DNA of 21,240 bases from Bacteriovoracaceae bacterium UBA2428. GTDB lineage: Bacteria; Bdellovibrionota; UBA2428. This document shows positions 7,059 to 13,914 of the stretch, one piece after another; position 1 is the stretch's first letter; each line of letters starts with the position of its first letter. The notes beneath the pieces were generated by a model that was given only the letters and a program-made list of their open reading frames with translations, was not told the origin of the DNA and ran no database searches. The stretch is from assembly GCA_002343545.1 (NCBI GenBank), contig DDRA01000164.1, positions 1 to 21,240 of the forward strand, read 5' to 3'. The position numbers and the translations under genes were made by a program.

Positions 7059-7607
7059 TTGAGCCGCTTTAAGACGAGAACGCTCGGGCTGGGGCTCGCG
7101 CTCGCTCCCCTCTCGCTAAGTCACGGAAGTCCTGGGTTTCCCGTGGCGGAAGGGCCCTTGGGCGGGAAAGAATGGGAGCGGCGAGTCATGGCGCGTTTGC
7201 TCCTTCGGATCGACGAAGCGCGCCTGGGCTTCGAAGGACGCTTTCACTGGGGCCCTTGGGCCTGGACGGAAGCGCGTCTGTCGCCGTGGCGGGGCGACGC
7301 GACTTCTTTGGAGGCCTTGGGGGGCGTGCGGCTTTCCCTCCTGCGGAACCTCGCTTTCGCGCCGTACGGGGGTTGGAACTTCGAGTTCGCCGCGCCGGTC
7401 TTCGGGCTCGAAGCCTTTTTCGACGCCGAGTTCGTCGAGATTCGGCCGCGCATCCAGCTCGGCGTCGCCGGGATGGGAGTCTCCGTGGACTACCGTCTGC
7501 AGGATTCCCCGGCCGGCCAGGCGCGGGTCGGATTCCTGTACGCGCGCCGCTTCGACGTTCGCTTTCTCGAGTCCGCCGTCGCGCTCACGACGTCGCTTTC
7601 CTTCTAA
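7059..7607 (+). CDS. Secreted beta-rich protein of unknown function
   Basis: I do not recognise this 182-residue protein. It begins with a signal peptide (about 2-22, SRFKTRTLGLGLALAPLSLSHG), and the mature part alternates aromatic and polar residues in the manner of an outer-membrane barrel or lipocalin-like sheet. Examples are WAWTEARLSPW, LAFAPYGGWNFEFAAPVFG, IQLGVAGMGVSVDYR and the C-terminal VALTTSLSF, which ends in phenylalanine as many outer-membrane proteins do. A TTG start at 7059 is chosen because GGGGGAG lies 4-5 nt upstream and it sits just after the promoter; a farther TTG at 7017 precedes the -10 and has no ribosome site. An outer-membrane location is inference from the terminal Phe and strand pattern. 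Confidence 0.6.
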   Translation: MSRFKTRTLGLGLALAPLSLSHGSPGFPVAEGPLGGKEWERRVMARLLLRIDEARLGFEGRFHWGPWAWTEARLSPWRGDATSLEALGGVRLSLLRNLAFAPYGGWNFEFAAPVFGLEAFFDAEFVEIRPRIQLGVAGMGVSVDYRLQDSPAGQARVGFLYARRFDVRFLESAVALTTSLSF

Positions 7608-7610
7608 AAA

Positions 7611-7647
7611 CGTCGCTCCGAAGGCGAAGCGACTTCCTTCGGCGACG
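7611..7647 (+). terminator. Hairpin after the 7059-7607 gene
   Basis: CGTCGC...CGAAGG (7611-7624) pairs with CCTTCGGCGACG (7636-7647), a 12-bp stem with a 2-nt bulge and an 11-nt loop, 4 nt after the stop codon. There is no U-run after it, so it is a plausible but unproven terminator. It separates this gene from the large gene starting at 7765. Confidence 0.5.
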
Positions 7648-7741
7648 ACGGACGGACTTCGAATGCGAGAGGCGCATAAATCGCGCGTCCCCGAGCGGGG
7701 CGTCGCGAAAGGCCTTTCCTGCTCGGCACCGCCTTTGTAGC

Positions 7742-7758
7742 CCTCCGTTAACCGGAGG
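7742..7758 (+). promoter_or_regulatory. Hairpin sequestering the Shine-Dalgarno of the 7765 gene
   Basis: CCTCCG (7742-7747) and CGGAGG (7753-7758) form a perfect 6-bp stem with a TTAAC loop. The 3' arm is exactly the strong Shine-Dalgarno (GGAGG, 7754-7758) placed 6 nt before the ATG at 7765. When folded, the ribosome site would be hidden, which suggests translational control or a stability element. No known riboswitch aptamer is recognisable upstream. Confidence 0.55.
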
Positions 7759-7764
7759 TTCAGA

Positions 7765-10242
7765 ATGTCTTTTCGCTTAAGTGGCTTCCTTACGCTCGCC
7801 CTTGGCTGGGGAGGGCTCGCCCCGATCCCCGCCGCGTTCGCCCAAACCTACTACCCCGAGAACGATCGGGCGCAGTTGGTCGCGGTCGGTCGTTCGTCGC
7901 GCTTGTTGGACGATGTTCTCTTCACGAAGATCGAAGGCGTCGGCTACGGCACGAAAGTCGCGATCGACTTGGAGTTGTCCAACGCCGCGTCGGACATCGT
8001 GCAGGCGAGCCTTTCGAACTGCGCTCTGATCCCGGCTCCCGCGGGTCTGCGTCTCGTGCGCGTCGGCCCGAAGCGGATTCGTTTGGACGGTCGCATCCGC
8101 TTCGTCGAAAACTGGCCCGTGAACATCTGCGCTCTGCTGAGCGACGGAACCTACGTTCGGCACCAAGTCTTCTTCTCGACGCCGCTCGCGCAACCCGCGG
8201 CCAAGATTCCGGCCTTCCGCACGCCGGGCGGCTTTGACGCCGTGGCCGGTCGCCCCTTCCGGGGCGTGATCACGGTGGACAAGACGCCGAAGGCCAAGTG
8301 GGTCGGCCTCACGGACGGCACCCTGCCGAAGGGACTCGCTTTCTCGACCGTCGACGGCGTCTACGCGATCTCGGGAACGCCGACCGAAGCGAGCGTCGGG
8401 GCCTTCACGTTCACGATCGTGCTCGAAGACGACCGGATCGTGCAGGAGTCTTTCTTGGTGAAGGTGAGTTCGATGGGGTGGGCGCCCGCCTACCGCCTGA
8501 TGAGTCCCGACACCCAAAGCCAATGGGAGCTGGTGGACGAGGCGAGCCCGAGAATTTTCTCGGACGGCGTCGAGATGGCCGGAGCTTCTTTCCGTTACTT
8601 CCCCCGCTTCACGGCGGGACAGAGCCTCGGGAACGCCTTCGAGGTCGTGGGAACGAAGTCGGCCGTGACGGAGTGGTCCATCAACCCCGCGAGCCCGCTG
8701 CCCGAAGGGCTTCAGCTGAAGGCCAACGGCGCGACGGCGCGGCTCGAAGGCAAACTCAACGTTTCGGGGATCTGGGCTTTCCAAGTGCGCGCGAAGCTCG
8801 CGGACGGTCGGACGGTCGCGCAAAACTACCTTCTGCAGTCGAGCGTGGCCAAGGCCAAGCACCCCGGTCTGCCGGCGCCCTTCTACGAGGACGAGGCGGT
8901 TCTGCAGCTGTCGCCTCGTGCCGGTGAAGACTTCAGTCATCTCATCTCGCTCGAAGGCGCGACGGCTTTCCGTGACGCGAAACTGACGGGCGCCGTTCCG
9001 GCGGGAATCAAGTTGGATGTCTGGCGCGATTCCATCGAGATCTCGGGTCAAACGCAGGCGGTCGGTACGAGCTACGCGGCGCTGACCCTCGAGAAACTCG
9101 ACGGCACGAAGTTGTCGAAGCAGGTGTTCTTCGAGGTCAAGGCGGCGCCGGTTTACCAACCGCCGACCTACGAGCCCCCCACCTACGAACCCCCGACCTA
9201 CGAACCTCCCGTGTACGAGCCGCCGACGTATGAACCGCCGGTTTACGAGCCGGTTCCGGACCGCGCCGCCGAGGAGCGCGAGCGTCGCGAACGGGAAGAA
9301 CGTGAGCGCGCGGAAACCGAGCGTATGGCTCGCGAGCGTGCGGAAGCCGAACGCGTTGCCCGTGACCGTGCGGCCCGCGAGCGCGCCGAGAACGAACGTC
9401 GTGAGCGCGAAGGCCGCGAACGTGCGGAGAACGAGCGTCGTGAGCGCGAAGGTCGTGAGCGTGCCGAGAACGAGCGCCGCGAACGCGAAGGTCGTGAGCG
9501 CGGCGAAAATGAACGCCGTGCGAGAGAGGCCGCCGAGCGCGCGGCCCGCGAACGCGCGGAAGCCGAACGGATGGCCCGCGAACGTGGCGAGAACGAGCGC
9601 CGGGAGCGCGAAGGCCGCGAACGTGCCGAGAACGAACGCCGCGAGCGCGAAGGCCGTCAGCGTGCCGAAAACGAACGCTCCGCCCGCGAACGCGCGGAAG
9701 CTGAACGTGTCGCTCGCGAACGCGCGGAAGCCGAACGGGTGGCCCGCGAACGTAGCGAGAACGAGCGTCGTGCGAGAGAGACGGCCGAACGTGCCGCCCG
9801 CGAGCGCGCGGAAGCCGAAAGAGCGGCCCGTGAACGCGCAGAAAACGAACGTGCGGCTCGTGAGCGCGCCGAGAATGAACGTCGTGCGAGAGAGACGGCC
9901 GAACGTGCCGCCCGTGAACGCGCGGAAGCCGAGCGCGTTGCGCGTGAGCGTGCGGAGGCTGAGCGTCGCGAACGTGAAGGACGTGAACGCGCCGAGAATG
10001 AACGTCGCGAACGCGAAGGTCGCGAACGGGCGGAGAACGAGCGTCGCGAGCGCGAAGGTCGCGAACGGGCGGAGAACGAGCGTCGCGAACGCGAAGGCCG
10101 CGAACGCGCCGAGAATGAACGTCGTGAGCGCGAGCGCGCGGGCCGTCCGGGGAACCCGCCCCAGGCTCCGGGCGGCGAGTCCGGATCGGGCGACGCTTCC
10201 GAGCCGAATCGTCCGGGCCGCGGCGGCGGTCGTCGCCCCTAG
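7765..10242 (+). CDS. Exported protein: Ig-like modules plus long Arg/Glu helix
   Basis: The 825-residue protein has a signal peptide (about 1-26, ending AFA before QTYYP). An N-terminal beta domain follows (about 30-150), then three modules resembling putative Ig (He_PIG-like) domains: about 155-238 (LPKGLAFS, ISGTPTEA), 283-368 (LPEGLQLK) and 383-460 (VPAGIKLD, EISGQTQA). A linker of seven tandem YEPPT/V-type pentapeptides spans about 464-496. Residues about 498-792 are almost only Arg, Glu, Ala, Asn and Gly, without Lys, built from 13-residue RERAENERREREG and 10-residue RERAEAERVA units. The tail (793-825) is Gly/Pro/Arg-rich and disordered. I infer a periplasmic or surface protein with a stiff helical rod, comparable in shape to TolA but unrelated by obvious motif. 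The start has GGAGG 6 nt upstream. Function is unknown. Confidence 0.75.
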   Translation: MSFRLSGFLTLALGWGGLAPIPAAFAQTYYPENDRAQLVAVGRSSRLLDDVLFTKIEGVGYGTKVAIDLELSNAASDIVQASLSNCALIPAPAGLRLVRVGPKRIRLDGRIRFVENWPVNICALLSDGTYVRHQVFFSTPLAQPAAKIPAFRTPGGFDAVAGRPFRGVITVDKTPKAKWVGLTDGTLPKGLAFSTVDGVYAISGTPTEASVGAFTFTIVLEDDRIVQESFLVKVSSMGWAPAYRLMSPDTQSQWELVDEASPRIFSDGVEMAGASFRYFPRFTAGQSLGNAFEVVGTKSAVTEWSINPASPLPEGLQLKANGATARLEGKLNVSGIWAFQVRAKLADGRTVAQNYLLQSSVAKAKHPGLPAPFYEDEAVLQLSPRAGEDFSHLISLEGATAFRDAKLTGAVPAGIKLDVWRDSIEISGQTQAVGTSYAALTLEKLDGTKLSKQVFFEVKAAPVYQPPTYEPPTYEPPTYEPPVYEPPTYEPPVYEPVPDRAAEERERREREERERAETERMARERAEAERVARDRAARERAENERREREGRERAENERREREGRERAENERREREGRERGENERRAREAAERAARERAEAERMARERGENERREREGRERAENERREREGRQRAENERSARERAEAERVARERAEAERVARERSENERRARETAERAARERAEAERAARERAENERAARERAENERRARETAERAARERAEAERVARERAEAERREREGRERAENERREREGRERAENERREREGRERAENERREREGRERAENERRERERAGRPGNPPQAPGGESGSGDASEPNRPGRGGGRRP
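9262..10137 (+). repeat. Arg/Glu helix-coding repeat array inside the 7765 gene
   Basis: About 875 nt encode tandem RE-rich units. The DNA copies are diverged by synonymous changes (GAG/GAA, CGT/CGC), showing that the protein pattern, not the DNA, has been kept. The most recent duplication is visible at 10018-10056 and 10057-10095, two 39-nt units that differ at one base. The unit lengths are 39 nt (ERREREG type) and 30 nt (RERAEAERVA type), interspersed. No Lys codons occur in the array. Confidence 0.85.
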
Positions 10243-10243
10243 T

Positions 10244-10258
10244 TTCGCGTCGCGCGAA
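10244..10258 (+). terminator. Short hairpin after the 7765 gene
   Basis: TTCGCG (10244-10249) pairs with CGCGAA (10253-10258) around a TCG loop, starting 2 nt after the stop codon. There is no U-run. It may end or stabilise the long transcript, but 6 bp is marginal. Confidence 0.35.
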
Positions 10259-10330
10259 GTCGGAAGGGTTTAACTCGGAACGTCATCGAGTTGGCTCGTG
10301 CGAGAGGGGAAGCTTGGCGATCATGGGTCC

Positions 10331-11413
10331 ATGAAGACTCATGCGGATCTGAGAGCTTCCCTCTGCGGGGCCCTGCTCGTGCTTGTCGCGGGTTGTGCCT
10401 CGTTGTCGTCACGGCATCCGGCTTCGGTCGAAGCGCCTTCGACGCCCTCTGGGCCGTCGGCGGGCGCGCCCGTCGCTTTTCCTCTCCTGCGCGTCGTCCG
10501 TTCGAAGGAGGACGGATCGACGCGTTTCGTGACGGATCGGGCGGGAATCCTGCGCTTCATCGTCCGGGAGGCGAGTCGTCATCCCGAAAAGAACGGTCTG
10601 CTGCTGTCTTACTTCTCGCCCCACGTAACGGCGCACGCCGAAGCGCGCGGCCCCGCGATCCGGATCGTCCGCACCTTCTCGCGCGTGCTGCTCTCCGCGG
10701 CGCGCTCGCCGGGCGGCCTGAACTGTCTCTCGAACGAAGGGGCTTGGGATGAAGCCCTCCGAGTTCTGGGTGACGCCGTCCTGTTGAAGGAATCCGCGAT
10801 GGAACAGCGTCTGCGGAAGGCCTTGTTCTCGGGCGATCCCCGGCGTTGCCCGGCCGCATCGGTCGCGAAGCCGGAGGGCGAGCCGCCCTCCATCGCGGTG
10901 CTCGTGGGCGCGTTGAACGCGCCGTCCGACGCGGCGACCGATTTTCCGGAGTCGGCCGATTCGTCGCCGCTCGACAAGATTTCCTACACCTCGGGCCGCT
11001 TTTACAACGGCTTGGCCTACGTGCTCGCTTCCGCGAACCAAAGCGTTCGACTCGCGGATTCGCCGTTCTCGATCGTGGGCAATCTCTACTACTTCCGCTA
11101 CGAGGACCGCGCGCAGACCGAGGCCTTCGATCGTCTCGTCGCCGAATCCATGGTGAGCAACCTTTTCGAACTCGGGGCCGACATCGGTCTCAAGGTCGAC
11201 CTCGGTCCGTCCGCCAGCGTGAGCTTCATGGGCTACGTCTTCAACTACGACGAAGCGCTGGGACGCGAGTGGTACATCGGTTTCAACTACGCGCTCGCCG
11301 ACACCTTCACGGTTTCGCTCGAGTACCACAAGACGAAGTTCAACGGCGCGCTCAACGAGCCCTACGACGAGTTCCGCGTCGCGGGCAAGTGGATCCCGCC
11401 GATCTGGAAATAG
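10331..11413 (+). CDS. Lipoprotein of unknown function with beta-rich C-terminus
   Basis: This 360-residue protein has a lipoprotein signal peptide (MKTHADLRASLCGALLVLVAGC, lipobox LVAG-C22), followed by a Ser/Pro/Ala-rich tether (about 23-50). The middle (about 55-200) is mixed alpha/beta. The C-terminal part (about 225-360) alternates aromatic and polar residues like membrane strands (FSIVGNLYYFRY, EWYIGFNYALADTFTVSLEYH, EFRVAGKWIPPIWK). Two internal cysteines (LNCLS, RRCPA) could pair. I do not recognise a family; an outer-membrane lipoprotein is inferred from serine at the +3 position after Cys and the strand pattern. The ATG at 10331 is preferred over an upstream GTG at 10298 because it gives a normal signal peptide; neither has a well-spaced Shine-Dalgarno. 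It ends 3 nt before the convergent mlaD stop. Confidence 0.7.
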   Translation: MKTHADLRASLCGALLVLVAGCASLSSRHPASVEAPSTPSGPSAGAPVAFPLLRVVRSKEDGSTRFVTDRAGILRFIVREASRHPEKNGLLLSYFSPHVTAHAEARGPAIRIVRTFSRVLLSAARSPGGLNCLSNEGAWDEALRVLGDAVLLKESAMEQRLRKALFSGDPRRCPAASVAKPEGEPPSIAVLVGALNAPSDAATDFPESADSSPLDKISYTSGRFYNGLAYVLASANQSVRLADSPFSIVGNLYYFRYEDRAQTEAFDRLVAESMVSNLFELGADIGLKVDLGPSASVSFMGYVFNYDEALGREWYIGFNYALADTFTVSLEYHKTKFNGALNEPYDEFRVAGKWIPPIWK

Positions 11414-11416
11414 CGG

Positions 11417-12319
11417 CTAGTCCCGGGGCGAGGCCGGCTCGCGGGCGTCGCCGCCCTTCGCGCCTTCTTTGGCCTTCTTCGTTTCTTCCCACTTGAGACG
11501 CTCGACGCCGCCGCTCAGCACGAAGCTGCGCTGGGCGGCCTGCAGGGTGAAGACGGCTTCGTTCATCGTCTTGCTGAGTTGCGGCACGAGGACCGAAAAT
11601 TCGTTCGCGATGCGCGTGAGCTCCGGCAGGCTGCGCTCGGCGCCCGCGAGCACGGGCGCGATGTGGGGCGATCCCGCGGCGAGCTCGCGCAGGATTTTCT
11701 GGAGGTCGGGCGACAGCACGAAGTTCGTCTTGATCGCGGTGAGGTCCTTGCCCGCGACCTCGACCGCCTTGAGCGTGCGGTGCGCCTGCTTGTAGAGCTC
11801 GGAGAGCGGCACCGCGTTCGGCGAGCCGTCGCCTTCGATGACGATCTGGAGCTGGTCCATGAGCTTGGTGAAGGTGTTGAAGTAGGGCGCCAGCCGGCCC
11901 CCGCTCAGCAGGTCGGTGATTTCGAGGACCTCTTCGCCTTGGAGTTCGGAACCCTCGGGCAGCGTGGGCAGGGCGGGCGAGCCGGGCGAGATCGACACGA
12001 GTCGCTCGCCGATGATGAAGGGGCGGCCGAGGCTGGCCTTGGAGTCCGACTTGATCTTGTTCGCGAAAGCGCTTTGGATCCGCAACACGACGGACACCTT
12101 GTTGTCGTGGTCGAGCTCGACGGCCGCGACCTGCCCGGCCTTGAGGCCCGCGATCGAGACCGGCGTGCCGACGTAGACGCCGTCGCCGCGCGCGAAGCGC
12201 ACCCGGAAACTCGTGCTCGGTTGGAACCAGCCCTGGCGGAAGCCGGCGCCGAGGAAGAGCAGCGCGAAAGTTCCGGCGCCTAGGAGCACGAAGAGCCAGA
12301 GCGTGCGTTTCGAGATCAT
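11417..12319 (-). CDS. mlaD: MlaD/MCE-domain lipid-transport protein
   Basis: This 300-residue protein has an N-terminal membrane anchor (about 5-28) and an MCE domain (about 34-112) with typical sequence: FRVRFARGDGVYVGTPVSIAGLKAGQV, then LRIQ..FANKIKSDSKASLGRPFIIGE and LVSISPGS. MCE rings of MlaD bind phospholipid between the inner-membrane MlaE permease and the rest of the pathway. After the domain comes a long helical region (about 130-275) ending in a charged tail; this is longer than E. coli MlaD (about 180 residues) and resembles longer MCE proteins that form helical needles or tubes. The start is the ATG at 12319, with AGGAGA 7 nt upstream, overlapping the mlaF stop as ATGA. It is the last gene of the operon as seen; no mlaC or mlaB follows. 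Confidence 0.85.
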   Translation of the reverse strand: MISKRTLWLFVLLGAGTFALLFLGAGFRQGWFQPSTSFRVRFARGDGVYVGTPVSIAGLKAGQVAAVELDHDNKVSVVLRIQSAFANKIKSDSKASLGRPFIIGERLVSISPGSPALPTLPEGSELQGEEVLEITDLLSGGRLAPYFNTFTKLMDQLQIVIEGDGSPNAVPLSELYKQAHRTLKAVEVAGKDLTAIKTNFVLSPDLQKILRELAAGSPHIAPVLAGAERSLPELTRIANEFSVLVPQLSKTMNEAVFTLQAAQRSFVLSGGVERLKWEETKKAKEGAKGGDAREPASPRD

Positions 12320-13119
12320 GCGGCTTCTCCTACGAGTTGGCGGATGCGCGTGCCCCACGTCGAGTCGGGGTCGCGGATGAGTTCGGTCGCGGGGCCGTCG
12401 AAGACGATCCCGCCTTCGTCGACGAGAATCCAGCGCGGGCAGAAGCGCCGCGCGAAACGGAGGTTGTCCGTGGAAACGACGATCGTGCGCGCCGACTCGG
12501 CGAACATGGCCGTCATGACGTTCTCCAGGCGCTCGCGGCTGAGGTCGCCGAAGCCGACCGTCGGGTTCTCGAGCAGCAGTACGCTCGGCTTGGAGAGGAA
12601 AGCGCGCGCGAGACCGGCGAGCCGGCGTTCGGCGGCGGTCAGCAGCGTGGGGCGCTTGTCGAGGCAGTCCGTGATGCCGAAGCGATGGCCGAGCTTGTCG
12701 ACCATCGTGCGCGCGGCCTCAATGTGCTTGCGCGTGCTGTCGCCGTTCTTGAAGCGAAAGAGGAGCTCGAGTCCTTCGCGGACGGACACGTTGCTGAGCA
12801 GGCCCTCGCGATCGAGCAGCACGCCCATCTTCCGCCGGACGGTGGACGGGATGAGCTGGTCCCAATCCACCCACCAGGGTTCCTCGGTCAGCTCGTGACC
12901 CAGGGTCACGAGACGGCCGCCCCGGACGGGCCGGAGGCCGGCGAGCACCTTGAACAGCATGGCGCGGCCGCCGTGCTCGGGGCCGACGAGGGCGATCTTC
13001 TCGCCCGCGTGCACGAGGAGCCCGACGTCGCGGATCTCGCCGTCGCTCGCCGCGGGAAAGCCCGCGCGAAGACCTTCGGCGCGCCAGATCTCGGTCGGCT
13101 TTAGAGGAATTGCGTCCAT
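12316..13119 (-). CDS. mlaF: MlaF-like ABC protein with degenerate ATPase motifs
   Basis: The 267-residue protein aligns along its length with MlaF-type ABC ATPases and lies between mlaE and mlaD with overlapping ends. Every catalytic motif is altered. Walker A reads GPEHGGRA (46-53) instead of GPSGxGKS/T, so the ATP-binding Lys is Arg52 and the Ser/Thr is Ala53. The Q-loop Gln position is Asp103 (GVLLDREG). The signature LSGG is LTAA (160-163). Walker B reads VLLLENP, with Glu184-Asn185 in place of Asp-Glu. The H-loop SHD is STD, with Thr217 for His. I verified the Walker A and signature regions codon by codon. The reading frame is intact, with GGGAGG 4 nt before ATG 13119. It is probably a non-hydrolysing structural homologue. 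Another ATPase may serve elsewhere. Confidence 0.85.
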   Translation of the reverse strand: MDAIPLKPTEIWRAEGLRAGFPAASDGEIRDVGLLVHAGEKIALVGPEHGGRAMLFKVLAGLRPVRGGRLVTLGHELTEEPWWVDWDQLIPSTVRRKMGVLLDREGLLSNVSVREGLELLFRFKNGDSTRKHIEAARTMVDKLGHRFGITDCLDKRPTLLTAAERRLAGLARAFLSKPSVLLLENPTVGFGDLSRERLENVMTAMFAESARTIVVSTDNLRFARRFCPRWILVDEGGIVFDGPATELIRDPDSTWGTRIRQLVGEAA

Positions 13120-13883
13120 CCGGCCTCCCTCAGCACGAGCAGATAGTAGGTCACGCTGATCGCGGCTTGCGCCCCGAAGCAAAGCCCGAAGGAAAGCACG
13201 ACGGCCTTCGTCGTCGCCTGCGGGATCTCGAAGCTGTTCCCGGCCGTCCGCAAGCCGCAGTAGCAGGCGAAGAAGAATACGAAGAGCCCGAGGAAGCTCG
13301 TCTTCAGGAAGAAGATGAGGAAGTCCGACGGCGCGATCGAGGTCAAGACGTTCTCGAGGTAGCGCGAGAAGCTCATGTCGATGTAGCTTTGCGCCACGAA
13401 GTAGCCGACGCCGAGGGCGATCACGGCGAAATGCATGGCGAGGAGCGAGCAGGCGATGGCCCCGCCCACGACGCGCGGAAAAACGAGGTAGCTCATCGGC
13501 GAAACGCCCGTCGCGCGCAGGCCGTCGATCTCGCCGTTCGCCTTCATAGCCGAAAGCTCGCTCGCCACGGCCGAGACCGAGCGGGCGACGACGACGATGA
13601 GCGTGACGAGGGGGCCGACTTCGCGGACGAAGGCGGCGACGAGCAGGGTGCCGAGCGCGTCCGCGCCGCCGAGGCGCCGGAGCTGGGCGCCGCTCTGGGC
13701 GACCGTGACGAGCCCCAGGAAGAGCGCGGCGAGCGCGATGAGCCGGAAGGCCTGGGCCCCCGTGAAATAAACCTGGCGGGCGATGACTTGTTTGACGTCG
13801 TGGTGGGCCCACGGCCGGTCCTTGCGGCAGGCCGTCCAGAATGCGCGCAGAAACGATAAGAGTCCTTCGAGCGTTAAACCCAC
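13101..13883 (-). CDS. mlaE: MlaE-type ABC permease
   Basis: The 260-residue protein matches MlaE length and layout: an amphipathic N-terminus, then about five membrane segments. The conserved core is REVGPLVTLIVVVARSVSAV, then ASELSAMKANGEIDGLRATG and SPMSYLVFPRV (about 87-138), which includes the MlaE E-[IL]-D coupling segment. MlaE moves phospholipid between the inner membrane and the MlaD ring. The reading frame begins with GTG at 13883. No strong Shine-Dalgarno precedes it, so the exact start is the least certain part. Its 3' end overlaps mlaF by 19 nt, so the three genes form one operon (mlaE-mlaF-mlaD). It is divergent from the Omp85-type gene, with shared promoter space of about 30 nt. 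Weak -10 candidates on the two strands overlap in the sequence ATGTTACGAT at 13898-13907. Confidence 0.88.
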   Translation of the reverse strand: MGLTLEGLLSFLRAFWTACRKDRPWAHHDVKQVIARQVYFTGAQAFRLIALAALFLGLVTVAQSGAQLRRLGGADALGTLLVAAFVREVGPLVTLIVVVARSVSAVASELSAMKANGEIDGLRATGVSPMSYLVFPRVVGGAIACSLLAMHFAVIALGVGYFVAQSYIDMSFSRYLENVLTSIAPSDFLIFFLKTSFLGLFVFFFACYCGLRTAGNSFEIPQATTKAVVLSFGLCFGAQAAISVTYYLLVLREAGWTQFL

Positions 13884-13898
13884 ATTTACCGGATCGGA

Positions 13899-13907
13899 TG
13901 TTACGAT
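13899..13907 (+). promoter_or_regulatory. Extended -10 promoter of the Omp85-type gene
   Basis: TG at 13899-13900, one base, then TACGAT at 13902-13907 (four of six). It ends 7 nt before ATG 13915, which is why that start is chosen over ATG 13906 lying across the -10. The reverse strand of the same sequence reads CGTAACAT, a possible mlaE -10, so the two promoters may overlap. Confidence 0.45.
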
Positions 13908-13914
13908 GCGGGGG

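Noticed and set aside
7777..9159. 460-codon minus-strand open frame opposite the Ig-like modules
   Set aside because: High GC leaves antisense frames open. It is Arg-rich without domain character, and the plus strand carries a clear secreted protein.
9262..10137. CRISPR-like spacing of similar units
   Set aside because: Units are contiguous, vary at third codon positions, and encode a clear helix pattern; there are no unique spacers or cas genes.
9230..10273. Long open frame in a second plus-strand frame across the repeat array
   Set aside because: It is a by-product of repeated Arg and Glu codons (CGN GAR); its product is a low-complexity string with no start signal, while the 7765 frame has signal peptide, domains and ribosome site.
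12337..13104. 255-codon plus-strand frame opposite mlaF
   Set aside because: Shadow of mlaF with no start signal. It was considered because the MlaF motifs are degenerate, but the minus-strand frame still aligns with MlaF throughout.
12316..13119. mlaF as a pseudogene
   Set aside because: No stop or frameshift, good ribosome site, overlapping coupling with mlaE and mlaD, and conserved non-catalytic ABC sequence; substitution of only the motif residues suggests selection rather than decay.
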